A DNA stretch of 64,000 bases, taken from the NCBI GenBank assembly GCA_018105865.1, contig CM030849.1, positions 1,837,013-1,901,012 on the forward strand, in the 5' to 3' direction. Origin of the DNA: Metaphire vulgaris (lineage: Eukaryota > Annelida > Clitellata > Crassiclitellata > Megascolecidae). Shown here in pieces: positions 1-27,526 of this stretch. The notes beneath the pieces were generated by a model. It searched no databases. It saw nothing but the letters and a program-made list of their open reading frames with translations, and was not told where the DNA came from. The translations under genes and the position numbers were made by a program. Position 1 is the first letter of the stretch; every line of letters starts with the position of its first letter.

Positions 1-60
1 CATTGTCCAATTTCAAACAGGCCATGTTGGCCCACCCAATATTTGGCATGTGGCACCCTC

Positions 61-72
61 CATGACTACTGC

Positions 73-105
<33 letters not shown>

Positions 106-146
106 TACTACTACTACTACTGCTGCTGCTACTGCTACTGCTGCTG

Positions 147-184
<38 letters not shown>

Positions 185-188
185 ACTG

Positions 189-243
<55 letters not shown>
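61..243. repeat. (CTA/CTG)n trinucleotide microsatellite
   Basis: About 180 bases of CTA triplets with an internal block of CTG triplets. Open frames here translate only to homopolymers and are not genes. Confidence 0.95.
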
Positions 244-244
<1 letters not shown>

Positions 245-635
245 GGTTTATTACTATGATCATTATATTGCGCCATAGCGTAAAATTAGTTTTTTATCCG
301 AATTGAGCTGGTCATTTTACATATGTTTTTGATTTACGGAGGTGGGGGGTGGGGTGGAGGGTTCGATGAACCGGGCATTACGAAAGTGGTGCTACAGAAG
401 GCGACTGATAGATTCGAATTCAGTTTTTTGCAGCGTCGCCTTTTTTTGTGAAAGGCGGCTCAATTGGATATCGGAGATTCCTAGGGGGGACCTTTAAGAG
501 ATTGCTCTGGTCAGGTGTTTTTGCGTGTCACGTGGCTGGCTGTCAGACATGCGAGAAATGACTTCCAGATGCACGTTCCGTAATCGAATTGAAGGTCCCA
601 ATGTCCCATGGTCGAAGAACCTGTTTACCAGAGTC

Positions 636-709
636 CTTAACCCGGCCATTTATTTGTAACATAATGTAAATTGGACGATTATTATCGGGACAGCCGGTTA
701 AGGGGTTAA
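636..709. mobile_element. TTAA-bounded palindromic MITE (piggyBac-like), diverged copy
   Basis: A diverged member of the family described at 34639-34718: it begins CTTAACCC, has the ATAATGTAAA core and ends GGTTAAGGGGTTAA. Confidence 0.6.
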
Positions 710-1279
710 GACATAACTCATTGACGAGTTTTTTTCGAAGTGCATTTGTGTCCAATGGTTACAAGTGTTTCGCATTTTGAAGACAGTTTATTATCATAGG
801 AACTAAAACCAATAGTGTTCATTCTAGCCACCTTGGCATTGGGAGGGGATTTTGAAATGTGGGGGGGGGGCAAGGTCTGAGTCGCCACGCTTGGGGGATT
901 TCCACCCCCCAGCCAACATCTAAAAAATTTTGGAGGGGAATTTTAGAACTCGGGGATTCCCCCCAGAGAAGACCTAGAATAAACAATGAATTAAAACAGA
1001 CACTAGCGTATGAGACCAGACGGGGGATGTATATTGGCACATAATGAGTCTTTTAAGATTTTCACAGTTTTTTAAAGATTTATACCACCCAAATCACATT
1101 ATACCAACCCCGCAATCAAATTCCTGGCTACGCCCCTGGATGGGGCGGGGAGTTTGGAGGTTGAGGGGGTGGTCAGACTGGAACCAGTGGTGGGATTGAA
1201 ATTTTGACATGGGGTAGTTCAGACCCACCTTTGTTTAAACGTTTCATGATACATGTATGATCGTGTCTGTAGAAATCTA

Positions 1280-1399
<120 letters not shown>

Positions 1400-1977
1400 G
1401 CGGCGTGTGTTACCGGACAGGGTGCGGTTTAACCCGGTCTCGGTCCGGCGCGTCAAACGCCACGGCTTGGCCGGACGTCGATTGTCGTTGCCATGGTTTC
1501 CAGCAAACAGACCGGGCGCTTTCTGTAAACAAGTGCACGCCACAGTACGTGCCGTGAATGTTAATTATGTCGTGCAGCGTTGTACAGCGAAGTGTACGGA
1601 TGCCAACGCGTTAAACTAATTATTACACGGTGGGCCAAATAAAAGCGAATAAAAGTAAAAACGTAAGTAAGTAGCTGTTTATTAATCTTGGACGCTTAGT
1701 CTACATTTGAAATAGTTACGTAGCAAAAGGTGGGTGTTTGATAAGTAGGATCATTGTATCTATTTATTTTACTATTTTACTATTTTTGCATATTAAAATT
1801 TTAATAATATTAGTGCAAACTGCTCTCTGTTCAAATTACGACTTTTTTTAAAGTTGATTTTAAAATCCATGTTAACACCAGTTTCCATGGTTACCTCAAT
1901 GCCAACCCCAGGGGCGGTTCTGTGGTGGACAGGGGCCGCCCCAGCACAAAACAGAATTAAACCACCTAGAATCCAGT

Positions 1978-2111
<134 letters not shown>

Positions 2112-2548
2112 TATTTTGCTTGTTAATTTGTCTGTATGATTCTAACAGAGTGGGTTATGGAACACTGAAACATAAAGAGCTCCCCCCTCCCCTCAACTGA
2201 ATTCCTGTATGCGCCCCTCTTCGGCCAGTGTCTAGTCTGAAGCGTTCCGCGTGGCCCTCTCCTTGCCTGCAGGCCTTATAATGATCTTATCCTACCCAGT
2301 GCGTTTTGCCGCCGCGAAGAATCTTCTCCAAAACGGCGTGACATTCTATTGACTTTCTGCACCGGGCTGCACGCTCTATTAGTCACCATTGCACTTCTGC
2401 TGGAGCGGACGGTAAGGCGTGCGAATTAGCCGAATATTGCCAGATTTAATCTAAAATTCGATTATATTTAAACCTTCTTACATCCTAAATCGGTTCGCGT
2501 CTGGTTCGCCTCTGGTTCGCGGCCGCTGGTTCTCCGACAGGCTACAGG

Positions 2549-2736
2549 TTCGCACGAGCGTAGCGACGGGGGGTATATCGGTATATACCCCCCCCCAATC
2601 AGTCTACCTTAAAGTTTTTTTTGTGATTTACATGTGGTTATATGTGGTTTATATGGTTTCTGTGGTTTATAGTTAAGATTTTTACCCACCCAAAATATTT
2701 ATGCCCTCCCAAATCAAATTCCTGGCTACGCCCCTG
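2549..2736. mobile_element. CAGGGGCGTAGC-type MITE
   Basis: The left side reads GCGTAGCGACGGGGGGTATA and the right side CTGGCTACGCCCCTG, the inverted arms of a family seen again at 3051-3207, 20410-21153, 32282-32759 and 35596-35795. Internally there is a GGGGGTATA/TATACCCCC palindrome. No coding capacity. Confidence 0.6.
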
Positions 2737-3050
2737 CTGGTTCGCCTCTTGGACGTATTTTACTGCATGACGGGCCGCACTACCTGGCGATTTCTGACAC
2801 TTCTCGTATAGCTGTTAGTTTCCAGTCACCTGTACATGAGACATCTAAAAATCCAAACCTGACTATAGTATTATTAGATAATTAGATAATAAGTTGTAAT
2901 TAGTTAGTAATTTGCAAAATATTATTAGATAATTACATAATAAGAAGATTTGTATTCATTATGATTACTATTTCGTTGCGAATTTTAGGGGAATTTCTAA
3001 CGGATTACGTCAAATTCATTTGCTAATTTCTTTCCATGATATCTTAGTAC

Positions 3051-3207
3051 CAAGGGCGTAGCCAGGAACTTGGGATTTTGGGAGTGTACTGTGATTGGGG
3101 TTGGTTTATGTATAAATCTTTAAAAACACAATAAAAATTTTAAGGTAGTCTTATTTTTGAGGGAGGGGGTATATTTACCGATGTACCCCCTCGTCGCTAC
3201 GCCCCTG
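3051..3207. mobile_element. CAGGGGCGTAGC-type MITE, short full copy
   Basis: A 157-bp element starting CAAGGGCGTAGCCAGGAA and ending GTCGCTACGCCCCTG. The termini are inverted repeats of one another. This looks like the shortest complete copy in the window. Confidence 0.7.
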
Positions 3208-3533
3208 CAGATAATCTATCTACTATATTCTATTATACATAGGGGGTAGCCACGGGGGACCTGGCCCCTAGTAATTCTGGTTAGGATAGTTTCAGGTTGT
3301 GAGATTTGCGCAAAACCGTTGAGAAATTTGCGGAGGGGCGGGGTGGTGGTGGGGGTACAGCTCACGAGGTTTTTTGCTCGTCGGAAACTTTTACTCCCGA
3401 AAATGCAGAAGCTCACCCCTTTTCCGAAAAACTGACCTTTGCCCCCCGCCCAGCAATCCACTTTGCCCATAGCCAGCAATCCATTTTGCCCATAAGCTAC
3501 TACTACTAAGATTAACTACGCTACTACTAATAC

Positions 3534-3596
<63 letters not shown>

Positions 3597-3879
3597 GGTT
3601 TAAAGTGGTTCAGTAGGGTCTGCCCTGTATGAAAATTAGCAACGAACAATACGAATAAGCAGCTACGTCTGTACTGCACACCAAAGCGCTATATAAATTT
3701 ACTAGATCTTTCTTACTTACTTACGTGCAAGATTGTTGATCTTTGTAGGTCCATAAGGGCCCAGTGACCTTCTCTGTACTTTGGGAATCCGGAATTTTCC
3801 TCTCCGGATGGATTCCCTTGGAATTCTAATCAGGAAATCGGTGCGCGGGAAAGTGGGAAGCGATGGCGAGGGTTCCTTG

Positions 3880-6016
3880 ATGGAGAGCCGTGGTCAGCTG
3901 GAAGGAGGGATGGACACAGGTGCCACTCCACCTGGAATTCCGAGACCCCGTGAGGCGTACGCCAACGCGGCGTACTCGAGGGAAGCAGACGATGACGTCA
4001 GCGACGCAAGACAACGCAACAAGAAGAAGAAGAAGAAGGAGAGAAAGCACAAGAAACAAGAATCCGACGAAATTCCGTTACGTCACGTTCCGAAATCTGC
4101 GTGGAATGCCGATCCAGACGAAGAACAGGAAGAAGAATCTGATGGGAAGAAGAAGAAGAAGAAGAACTGGAAGCAGAAACACCGGAAGTGGAAACGCCGG
4201 AAGTGGAAACACCGGAAGTGAATGGCACGACGGCACAGGAATATCCGTTGTATGTTCCCGGTGACGGCGATGACCTGGAAACTTTGCTCGGTGGCATCGA
4301 AACCAACAGGAAAGTGGTCGTGGAATGCGTGGAAGAGTGGAAGCGGACGGAAGACCGGGTCGCTGGAAAAACCGCCGCCGCCCACGCAGAGGTGGAAAAG
4401 CGGAGGCGGCTGGTATCCGCCGCCCTGGAAGAACATTCCAGGCGACTCCACAAAGGTCTGGACGACCGGGTGGAAGCGTTCCAGGTGGAATCGAAAACGA
4501 CGACGGATCGACTGGAAGAGGCGATTGGAGCGATGGATCGGGTCCTGGAAATGCGTTTCCACCTCAACGACGGACACGCGGGACTGATCCGGGAGAATTT
4601 GCGGACGTGGTTGAACGAGTTCGAGGATCTGAGGGCCCCTGTCGAGGTATCCTTGACCCCCACGGGCCCCAAAGAGGGATCCCTGCTGGATAAGCTCTTC
4701 GGAGATATCGTTGACGCGGAATCTTGCAGTGAACGTGGTAAAACGGAGCAGGAACGAGGTGAAACGGAGCAGGAACGAGGTAAAACGGAGCAGGAACGAG
4801 GTAAAACGGAGCGGGAACGTGGTAAAACGGAGCAGGAACGTGGTAAGACGGAGAAGGAACGAGGTAATACTCAGAAAACAGCCAAGAGAAGGCGCATTCC
4901 AGCAGTCGAACCTCGACGGAAAGCCTCTACCACTCCCTAGAAACTTCGTCATCGGGGCGAACGCCCATCTGTGGAGTCCGACCAAGAAACCCGGAGACAG
5001 GAACAAGGACAAAGACAAGACAAGCCGGTACTCGGACGCGCTTCGACTCCGGTACGGGGTACTCCGTTCGCCGCTACCCGTGCTCACCTTCTCCTGCCGG
5101 ATGTCGAAGGACAAGCGTACCTGTGGCGTCACCGACCTGGTCGTCACTCATGACGCCGATGACGTCATCATCGTCGTCGTCGTCGACCGGAACAACAAGG
5201 TCCTAAAGGTGTACGACTCCGCGGGACGGTTCCAGGGCTACTTCGGTCGGGACCATCTCCGTAAGCCCAGCCGGGCTTCGGGCCTGCGCCACCGCCGCCT
5301 GGCCGTGACGGACGACGCCAGCGCCTGCGTGACGGTCTTCAAGGCCGACGGTCAGGCGGTGTCGCGCCTGTCGCTGCTTCGGCGCCCGGTCGGGCACTGC
5401 CAGCTGGGTGACGGCCGGCTGGCACTCCTGGAATTCCACGACCGCTCCGTGGCGGTGATCGCCGATCCGGAAGGCGGCGGCGGCGGCGGCGGCGAGGCGG
5501 CGGTGGTAAAGTCCTTTTCCACCGAGATGGAATGCCCGGCGTACCTGGCTTCGACCGCTTCCGGCGGAATCGTCGTCACCGACTGGAAGAGCGGAACGAT
5601 GAAGATCTTCGACTCTTCCACGGACTGGAAAAGCAACGACAACAACAACGCCACCGGAAAACCGTTCCAGCTTCCACACAGCCTCCTCCACCTCCTCCTC
5701 CTCCTCTTTCTCCCCTTCCAGGGAACAGCAGCAGCCCCCCTCCGCCGAGCCAAAGGACCTGGAAGAGCCGTACGGCGTCTGTTGCGATGGCGACGGCGTC
5801 GTCATGGTAGCCGACCGAAGGCGTCGCGCGCTCGTGCTGTTCGACGAAGACGGTGACGTCATCTGGAGCTACGATGACGTCACCGATGACGTCGGCATTC
5901 CGTTTGCCGTGGACTGTGACGGCAGGGGCGTCCTGGCGGTGGGGGAGTACACGGGAACCGTTCGAATGCTCCGCTACAGGGCGCATCCAGACGATGGCCA
6001 CCACACAGAAGCCTAG
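3880..6016 (+). pseudogene. TRIM-like coiled-coil/NHL-repeat protein gene, frame-disrupted
   Basis: The best start is the ATG at 3880. A Lys/Glu-rich N-terminus lies in one frame to about 4150. A second frame (about 4150-4940) encodes a helical, coiled-coil-like segment (EVEKRRRLVSAALEEHSRR near 4390-4450) and a tandem ERGKTEQ repeat made of 18-bp DNA units. The first frame resumes near 4900 and gives beta-propeller-like sequence (VIIVVVVDRNNKVLKVYDSA at about 5170-5220). A third frame (about 5740-6016) gives the last blades (VMVADRRRRALVLFDEDGD). This order is typical of TRIM2/3/71-type proteins, but no RING or B-box was found here. All three frame changes fall in low-complexity tracts (GAA repeat, 18-bp repeat, CTC tract). 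A short intron ending CCCTTCCAG at about 5720 could explain the last one; otherwise the gene is decayed or the assembly has indels. Codon GC content is far above the flanks. Confidence 0.6.
4735..4868 (+). repeat. 18-bp coding tandem repeat
   Basis: About seven units of GAACGTGGTAAAACGGAG with small changes, inside the NHL-like gene. They encode ERGKTEQ in one frame and KRSRNEV in another. Both frames stay open through the array, so the array cannot decide which is real. Confidence 0.85.
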
Positions 6017-7794
6017 ATTCTGTTGTTATCATTTATGGCGCTATAGAAGTTACCGGTTTAACATCATCCTGGTAGACTTTTGGGGGTTTTTCGGGGGCGG
6101 AACTAGGGTGTCCGGCGCCCGGTGTCAAAGCAAGCTGATGGCGCCCCTCAACTTCCGAAAATCCTGACAAGCAAAAGTGGAAGGGCTCGTCACTTATTGC
6201 GCTTGATTAAGTTAGCCATATTGATCTTTATTTCTTGTTTCTTTTATCTTTTTTTGCCCCGAATTTAGCTCTCCAGCCCCATCTGGGCGCCCGGGGACAA
6301 AATGTACCTCTGCCCCTAGATCCGCCTATAGTGGCTAGATTACTTTTTCGGAGGTGCCGCGGAACTCCTTATTTTTTCTCCACCCACAAAATTTCTTCAC
6401 AGTTTTTTTATTCATTTTAAACGAACATTTAGAGAACAGTTCACGTTTTCTTTTCTTTCCCGTGTGTGCTAAAGTAAACAATAAAAGATCACAACGAATA
6501 AAAAGTACGTTCCGGATCGGAGATCCGGCAAGTTCCGGCTCAATGTAACCCTTTGATCCGCCTGTGTTTCTGTTAGTTTTCGAAGAAATGGCTTCTCTCG
6601 CAAATTCTGTTAGTTGTCGTTGTGCATGGAGGGCGCCACAAGCCAAACATTGGGTGGGCCAACATGGCCTGTTTGAAATTGGACAATGCAAGGACTAGTG
6701 CTACAGTAGGCTATAGATATGCAAAAATTCAGAAAAGTGATTAAATGAATTAAAAACATATTCTTGTGTCCTCATCTTTTAATGTCAAACCGTACCAATT
6801 TTTAAATTCTGTCTCAATTTTTTCTAGAGCTTTGGGAAATGCCACGAAAAATAATGAGCTATTTGAAAACTTATACAAAGTTTTCAGAAATTTCTCCTCT
6901 GGAGTTTTATAGACCACAAAAATATTATAAAATTGATGAACCCTGTTTGAAATTGGACAATCTAGTGCTACAGTAGACTATAGATATGCAAAAATTCAGA
7001 AAAGTGATGAAACGAATTAAAATTTCCACAAGCCAAATATTGGGTGGGGAAGTAAGTCAAGACAGCGCAATGAGAAATTATTGCCGTTACGATCAATCGA
7101 TCAATCGATCATTGAAAAACACAGTTGCATGGTTATATAAATATAATAATTTTGAATGGTCTTCTATGATTGTCATATATGGCAAAATTTGCCAATATAT
7201 CAGATTTAATTGGAGTTTTAGTTCCACAAAACATTGTAATTTGCCAATTGAAATTGGGTGGGCCAACATTTTCTGATCCATTGGGCTAAATAGTTGACCT
7301 GGCCCACCCTGTTGCGCCCCCATGGTGATGCGACCATTTTCTAAAACTTCAGTGGAGTGGGACCATTGCCACTGCAGCCCAAAACTTACTTTTCATTTCC
7401 GATGGAGACGGGACCCTGGGTGAACTAAGAAAATTTCCGTTTCCGGTGGGAAATGAATGTTGATTATTAATTTATTTAATCATTTTCAAAAGAGTTGGGA
7501 CGTTCTATATTGTCACTCTAAAAATTTCCAATCGTTGAAGATTAGTCAACATTTTCGAATGGCATATCGAAAAGGAAGGGGTATAATTATAGCCATATCC
7601 AAAAGGAAGGGGTAAGTCAGGTAGGATCATTTTATCCGTAGGGTCTCACCCTGTTTGGAGCGTTACGGCTATGGATAGTATGAAGGATGGATAGTTTAAA
7701 ATTAGGTAGATGATGGGGACTGACAGTGGTCTAATCGAAGACTGTGGGTTAGCTTAATTGGGTTAGAAGTAGGCCTTTTAAGCATTAAAGCATG

Positions 7795-7945
7795 GAAGAC
7801 ATGAAACCAGCGTGACCGCAGCAACGATCAAATGGAAACTTAAAACTTATTTCTACGAGACTTCGTTTAGACGTAAAGCTCTATTATCTCTTATCTAGCC
7901 TTTGGCCCTTCGTCCAAACGTCTGCGCTATTTAAATTGACTTATT
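7795..7945 (+). mobile_element. Possible LINE 3'-end remnant
   Basis: Translates to KWKLKTYFYETSFRR, like the FKxxLKTYLF motif near the C-terminus of CR1/jockey-type reverse transcriptases. Too short to classify. Confidence 0.3.
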
Positions 7946-7985
7946 AAATCTAACCCAACCTAAGTGGAGAACCAGTGCTCATGGC

Positions 7986-8043
7986 GTCCGAACCATAGAA
8001 TATGATATGTTTACATTGAATTTCACTATTCTATGGTTCAGAC
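7986..8043. repeat. Inverted repeat upstream of PIBF1
   Basis: Arms 7986-8002 and 8027-8043 match at 16 of 17 positions around GAACCATAGAATA, with a 24-base loop, ending 91 bases before the PIBF1 start codon. It may be a small foldback element or sit in the promoter/5' UTR. Confidence 0.6.
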
Positions 8044-8134
8044 AAGTCGGTACATGGCGGTGATTTTCAACTTTCAGCAAATTTAATTATTAATCATTAA
8101 TTATTTATATTAATAATTACAAAAATACGGCGAA

Positions 8135-19043
<10,909 letters not shown>

Positions 19044-20269
19044 AACAGAAAGTCTTGGTCGCTCGGCAGCAGAAAAGATAGCCTAATCATGAATATTGAT
19101 GAGCAGATTGCTCGTGAATATTCAGTAACAGAACGTTGTCTCACGTGACAGTTTTCTACCCAGAAAGCTTCTTAAATTAATTAAATATATAGATTATTTA
19201 TCTATTATTTTATTTGATGTTTGTTTCTTGAGTTTGCATGAAAATTCATTCATGAAACAAGTTATGGTTTTCATAATCGTGGTAAACTGTTAGAAGGTTG
19301 AATGTTTTGAATTTTTGTTGCTGTGGAAGTTGGTTTGGTTAATGTTTTAATAATAATAATAATAATAACTGGATTTTTAAGTGTTTTCGTAGTATTTCTC
19401 CTGTATTGGAAACCACTGTCACTCATACATTCCTCTATTCCAACTTACATCTGTCAGCTCCAGCTGTTGTCTCTTTGATTCTACAAAAAACAGTTTGCAG
19501 TAGTCAATATCTTGTAGGTACCTATCAAATCTCCTTAGGTCTACTCAAGATTAGTCAATACGCAATGCTTTAACCTTTGAGGGACATTGCAGATAACTAA
19601 AACCCAGTCAGAATTAGTGTGACTGTTGCTTTTTCGTTACCATAAGCCATTCCATTCATTGTTACCAACAACAATGGTACATTCAGAATTAAACAAAGCA
19701 CAAAATAGATGTTTATTCGTGGTCCTTAGTAGCAATATACACTAATTATATGAATTCATACTATAAGATTCAGAATTAAACAAAGTGCATGGCAAAATAG
19801 ATGTTTACCCCAGGCCCTCCGAGAGTCCTGTAGAATGGCCGAGCAATATCATTTCGTCATAATTATACCTTTTTTTTTTTTTTTGCTCGTCAGCCGTTTA
19901 CTAAGGTGTTTTATTATTTTAAGTGTTGACGACCTTTTTTTTTTTTTTTTTTTAGGAATTGCTTGAGCCATTTAGCACTGTGTCCCAGGCCCCCTTGTGC
20001 TCGGGGCCTCTCTGCTGAACTGACATTTTAACCATTCTTTAGATTCTTTAGTGTTATTATTCATTTTATTGTTAATTATACATATTTCACATGCTGGCCC
20101 TTACCTCTCGGAGGGCCTGACCCCCTGCTTGACCTCTCATGTGTTTGCCCCCCTACCATTTGGTGGATGCCCTAGGCCACAGTCTAACGGCCGCCCCCTC
20201 TCTGCACTCTGTGGCTTAATTGTAAAGAAACATGGAGCATAAAAGAAACAGATGAACATAGGCTAGTAG

Positions 20270-20405
20270 CCGTGGCGGCTCTAGGATTTGGCAAGTGGGG
20301 GCCGTTGGGGGCAACTTCTAATCATTGCCAACCATTTTTGTTTAATGTATGGCATTAATAGGGTCCCAACTGGGGCCACTGGGATTGGGGGTGGAGCCGC
20401 CACTG
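20270..20405. mobile_element. CAGTGGCGGCTC-type hAT MITE
   Basis: Ends CGTGGCGGCTCTAGGATTTG and GTGGAGCCGCCACTG are inverted. It is a shorter relative of 30576-30765. No clear target duplication, and it abuts the next MITE. Confidence 0.65.
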
Positions 20406-20409
20406 GCTG

Positions 20410-21153
20410 CAGGGGGCGAAGCCAGGAATTTGATTTGGGGTATAATGTGATTGGGGTAATTTCTGGACCCGCATCTTGGATATCTATCAGATATCTGACT
20501 GCTTTAAAAGTTTGAAAATCTATAAATGTATAGCCACCATTATTATATTTTTCAATATAGACACATTAATAGGGTGGAAAGTGACGGATTTTTCTACTCC
20601 ACTGACATCATTGCAAGGTGTTTGAAGGTTCTAAATAGAAATTTGGGTGAAACATCGACATGAATTTTTGGTCGCCCGAAAATTTTTCATGGACTATAGT
20701 CCAGGGTTTTTTTCGAAAATTGAGCGAAAATTTGTGGTGTCGTAGAGATTTCATATTTGCACCGATTGAAGCTCAGTCGATGCCTACAAGGAATCTGGAG
20801 TCAATGCATGTTCCCTCTAAATTTTGTTGAGTGCGCGCGGAAAAGTATAGTGCCTGAGCGGCACACTTTCATGCCTGAGCACCTGAATTGTTTCACAGAT
20901 GTCACCCAAGACAAAACACAACAAAATCAGTTTTTTGAAACTCAAAATCACTGCGCAACGGCTGGAAATTGCTGCGCGGCGTTTTCTTGTCATGTGCGCG
21001 GCCGCGCAGGCGCGCAGCTTAGAGGGAACATTGTGTGGGTTATAAATCATAAAAAAAACTTCGAAAATCTTTAAAAACACACTGAAAATGTTGAGGTAGT
21101 CTGAGATTGGAGGGGGTATATATACCGATATACCCCCCGTCGCTACGCCCCTG
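20410..21153. mobile_element. CAGGGGCGTAGC-type MITE with inserted DNA
   Basis: The outer ends CAGGGGGCGAAGCCAGGAA and CGTCGCTACGCCCCTG pair as in the 157-bp copy at 3051-3207. About 580 bp of other sequence lies between GTGATTGGGG and the right half, probably a nested insertion. Confidence 0.5.
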
Positions 21154-21656
21154 GATATAATAGTGACCAAATCACGTGCTATTACGGAGAATCCATGGAG
21201 GAAAAACCTCAGTTGCAGAGATCATAAACGAAGACATTAATTAGATAGCGTGCATTCAGAATATTAACCAAGGCACAGAATATAATAATTATTATCGTTG
21301 CAAAAATTAACGTTCATTCGTAATCAGATGTTTTTCAGTAGCAATAACATTTAGTTTTCGTCTCTGAATTCTCGTGGTAATCAATGGGAAGCAATCAGGT
21401 TTCGTCTTAGGTGGGGGGGCGGGACACAGCGACATTTTCATCTATAGACCTCTGACGAGCAAAAAGGAGCGACAGAGTCCCTCGGCCAATCATGTATTCT
21501 CTTCGATCATGTTACCTACCCCACCCCAAAAATTTCTTAACGGTTTTCTCAAATCTCACGACCAGATGATGCCAGATGATGATGGGCCCCCCACCCGTGA
21601 CTACATCAACGACAGAAATAAAAGTTAGTTCTGATCTTTGGTATATGTAGACCGTC

Positions 21657-21857
21657 CAGGGATATTTCTAGAATAGTGAATTTGAGGGGGTGGGGGTTGT
21701 CGACCTCAATTGGTGGGGGGGGGGTGTTCGGAGCTAATTAGTATGCATTTTGTATGCATACCATTGTCACATTAGCAGATTTTGGGGAGGGTGTCGACCT
21801 CAAATTGGGGTGTTAGGGGTGGTGTTTGGGGGTGTTAGGGGTGTAAAAATATCCCTG
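21657..21857. mobile_element. CAGGGATATTT-type hAT MITE
   Basis: 201 bp with inverted ends CAGGGATATTTCTAG / AAAAATATCCCTG and 8-bp flanks AGACCGTC/AGACCGCC (7 of 8). Same family as 53465-53634. Confidence 0.75.
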
Positions 21858-21940
21858 AGACCGCCTGGTTTATGATTTTAGACGTTAGGCGTTGCGATTT
21901 TTTCAACGATTATATGGAACTTTGCCCAGTCTGAGTGTCT

Positions 21941-27015
<5,075 letters not shown>

Positions 27016-27216
27016 TGTATTCCAAAGCGACCTGCCCGTTGTTGCTTGCAAGAGTCTAACCTGGTCGACTACCGTTCCCGTCAAATCTGTTTGGTAAATT
27101 AACACCTGAATAGCATGGCCATTACCGGTAGACTGCAGATAAATGATTGCGGAAGTTACATAATAACTGAGTCTGTTTTATTTATGAGGCATTTATGGCA
27201 TTGCATTCGGTCTACA

Positions 27217-27526
27217 CAGTGGCGGTTCCACGTGGGGGATGAGTGGGGGTGCACCCCCTCCCAACCGGACTTTCGGAGTTACTTTTTTTGCTTGTCAAAA
27301 CCTATTTTTGGGTAAAAGTCTAGTAAACTAACTGCGGATGAACTTTTTGCTTGTCAACGCATTTTTCGGCAAAAGTGTAGCAAAATTTGGGATAAAATCC
27401 CCTTCTTTCAGCGTTTTTCGGCAGTGTTTATTGATATTTTTCCTTCTATTTTTATCCCCCCACCAACTTTCTATGAATTCATTCACCCCCTCCCTCCACA
27501 ACCAAGGAATCCTGGAACCGCCATTG
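27217..27526. mobile_element. MITE with CAGTGGCGGTTCCA ends
   Basis: 310 bp with inverted termini (CAGTGGCGGTTCCA / TGGAACCGCCATTG) and two internal TTTTTGCTTGTC words at about 27288 and 27343. No clear target duplication. Confidence 0.65.

Larger units (their letters stand above)
6017..8134. other. Intergenic region with interspersed repeats
   Basis: No gene seen. A repeat at about 6620-6760 (containing CATGGCCTGTTTGAAATTGG) recurs partly at 6935-7050 and again at about 34950-35080, and bases 1-62 are its inverted copy. Around 7795-7945 there is a weak LINE 3'-end remnant. An inverted repeat sits at 7986-8043, just upstream of PIBF1. Confidence 0.6.
19044..21940. other. Intergenic region between PIBF1 and MARC copy A
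   Basis: PIBF1 3' flank, T-tracts at 19869-19883 and 19933-19954, MITEs at 20270-20405, 20410-21153 and 21657-21857. PIBF1 (+) and MARC copy A (-) converge here. No other gene seen. Confidence 0.7.

Noticed and set aside
43..306. Open frames encoding poly-Tyr, poly-Thr, poly-Val and similar runs here and at every triplet array
   Set aside because: They are translations of trinucleotide microsatellites, open on both strands and without gene-like sequence around them.
3998..5147. Long minus-strand open frames opposite the NHL-repeat gene
   Set aside because: They are shadows of the GC-rich coding strand. Their sequence is Ser/Phe/Arg-rich and lacks domain motifs, while the plus strand gives coiled-coil and beta-propeller patterns.
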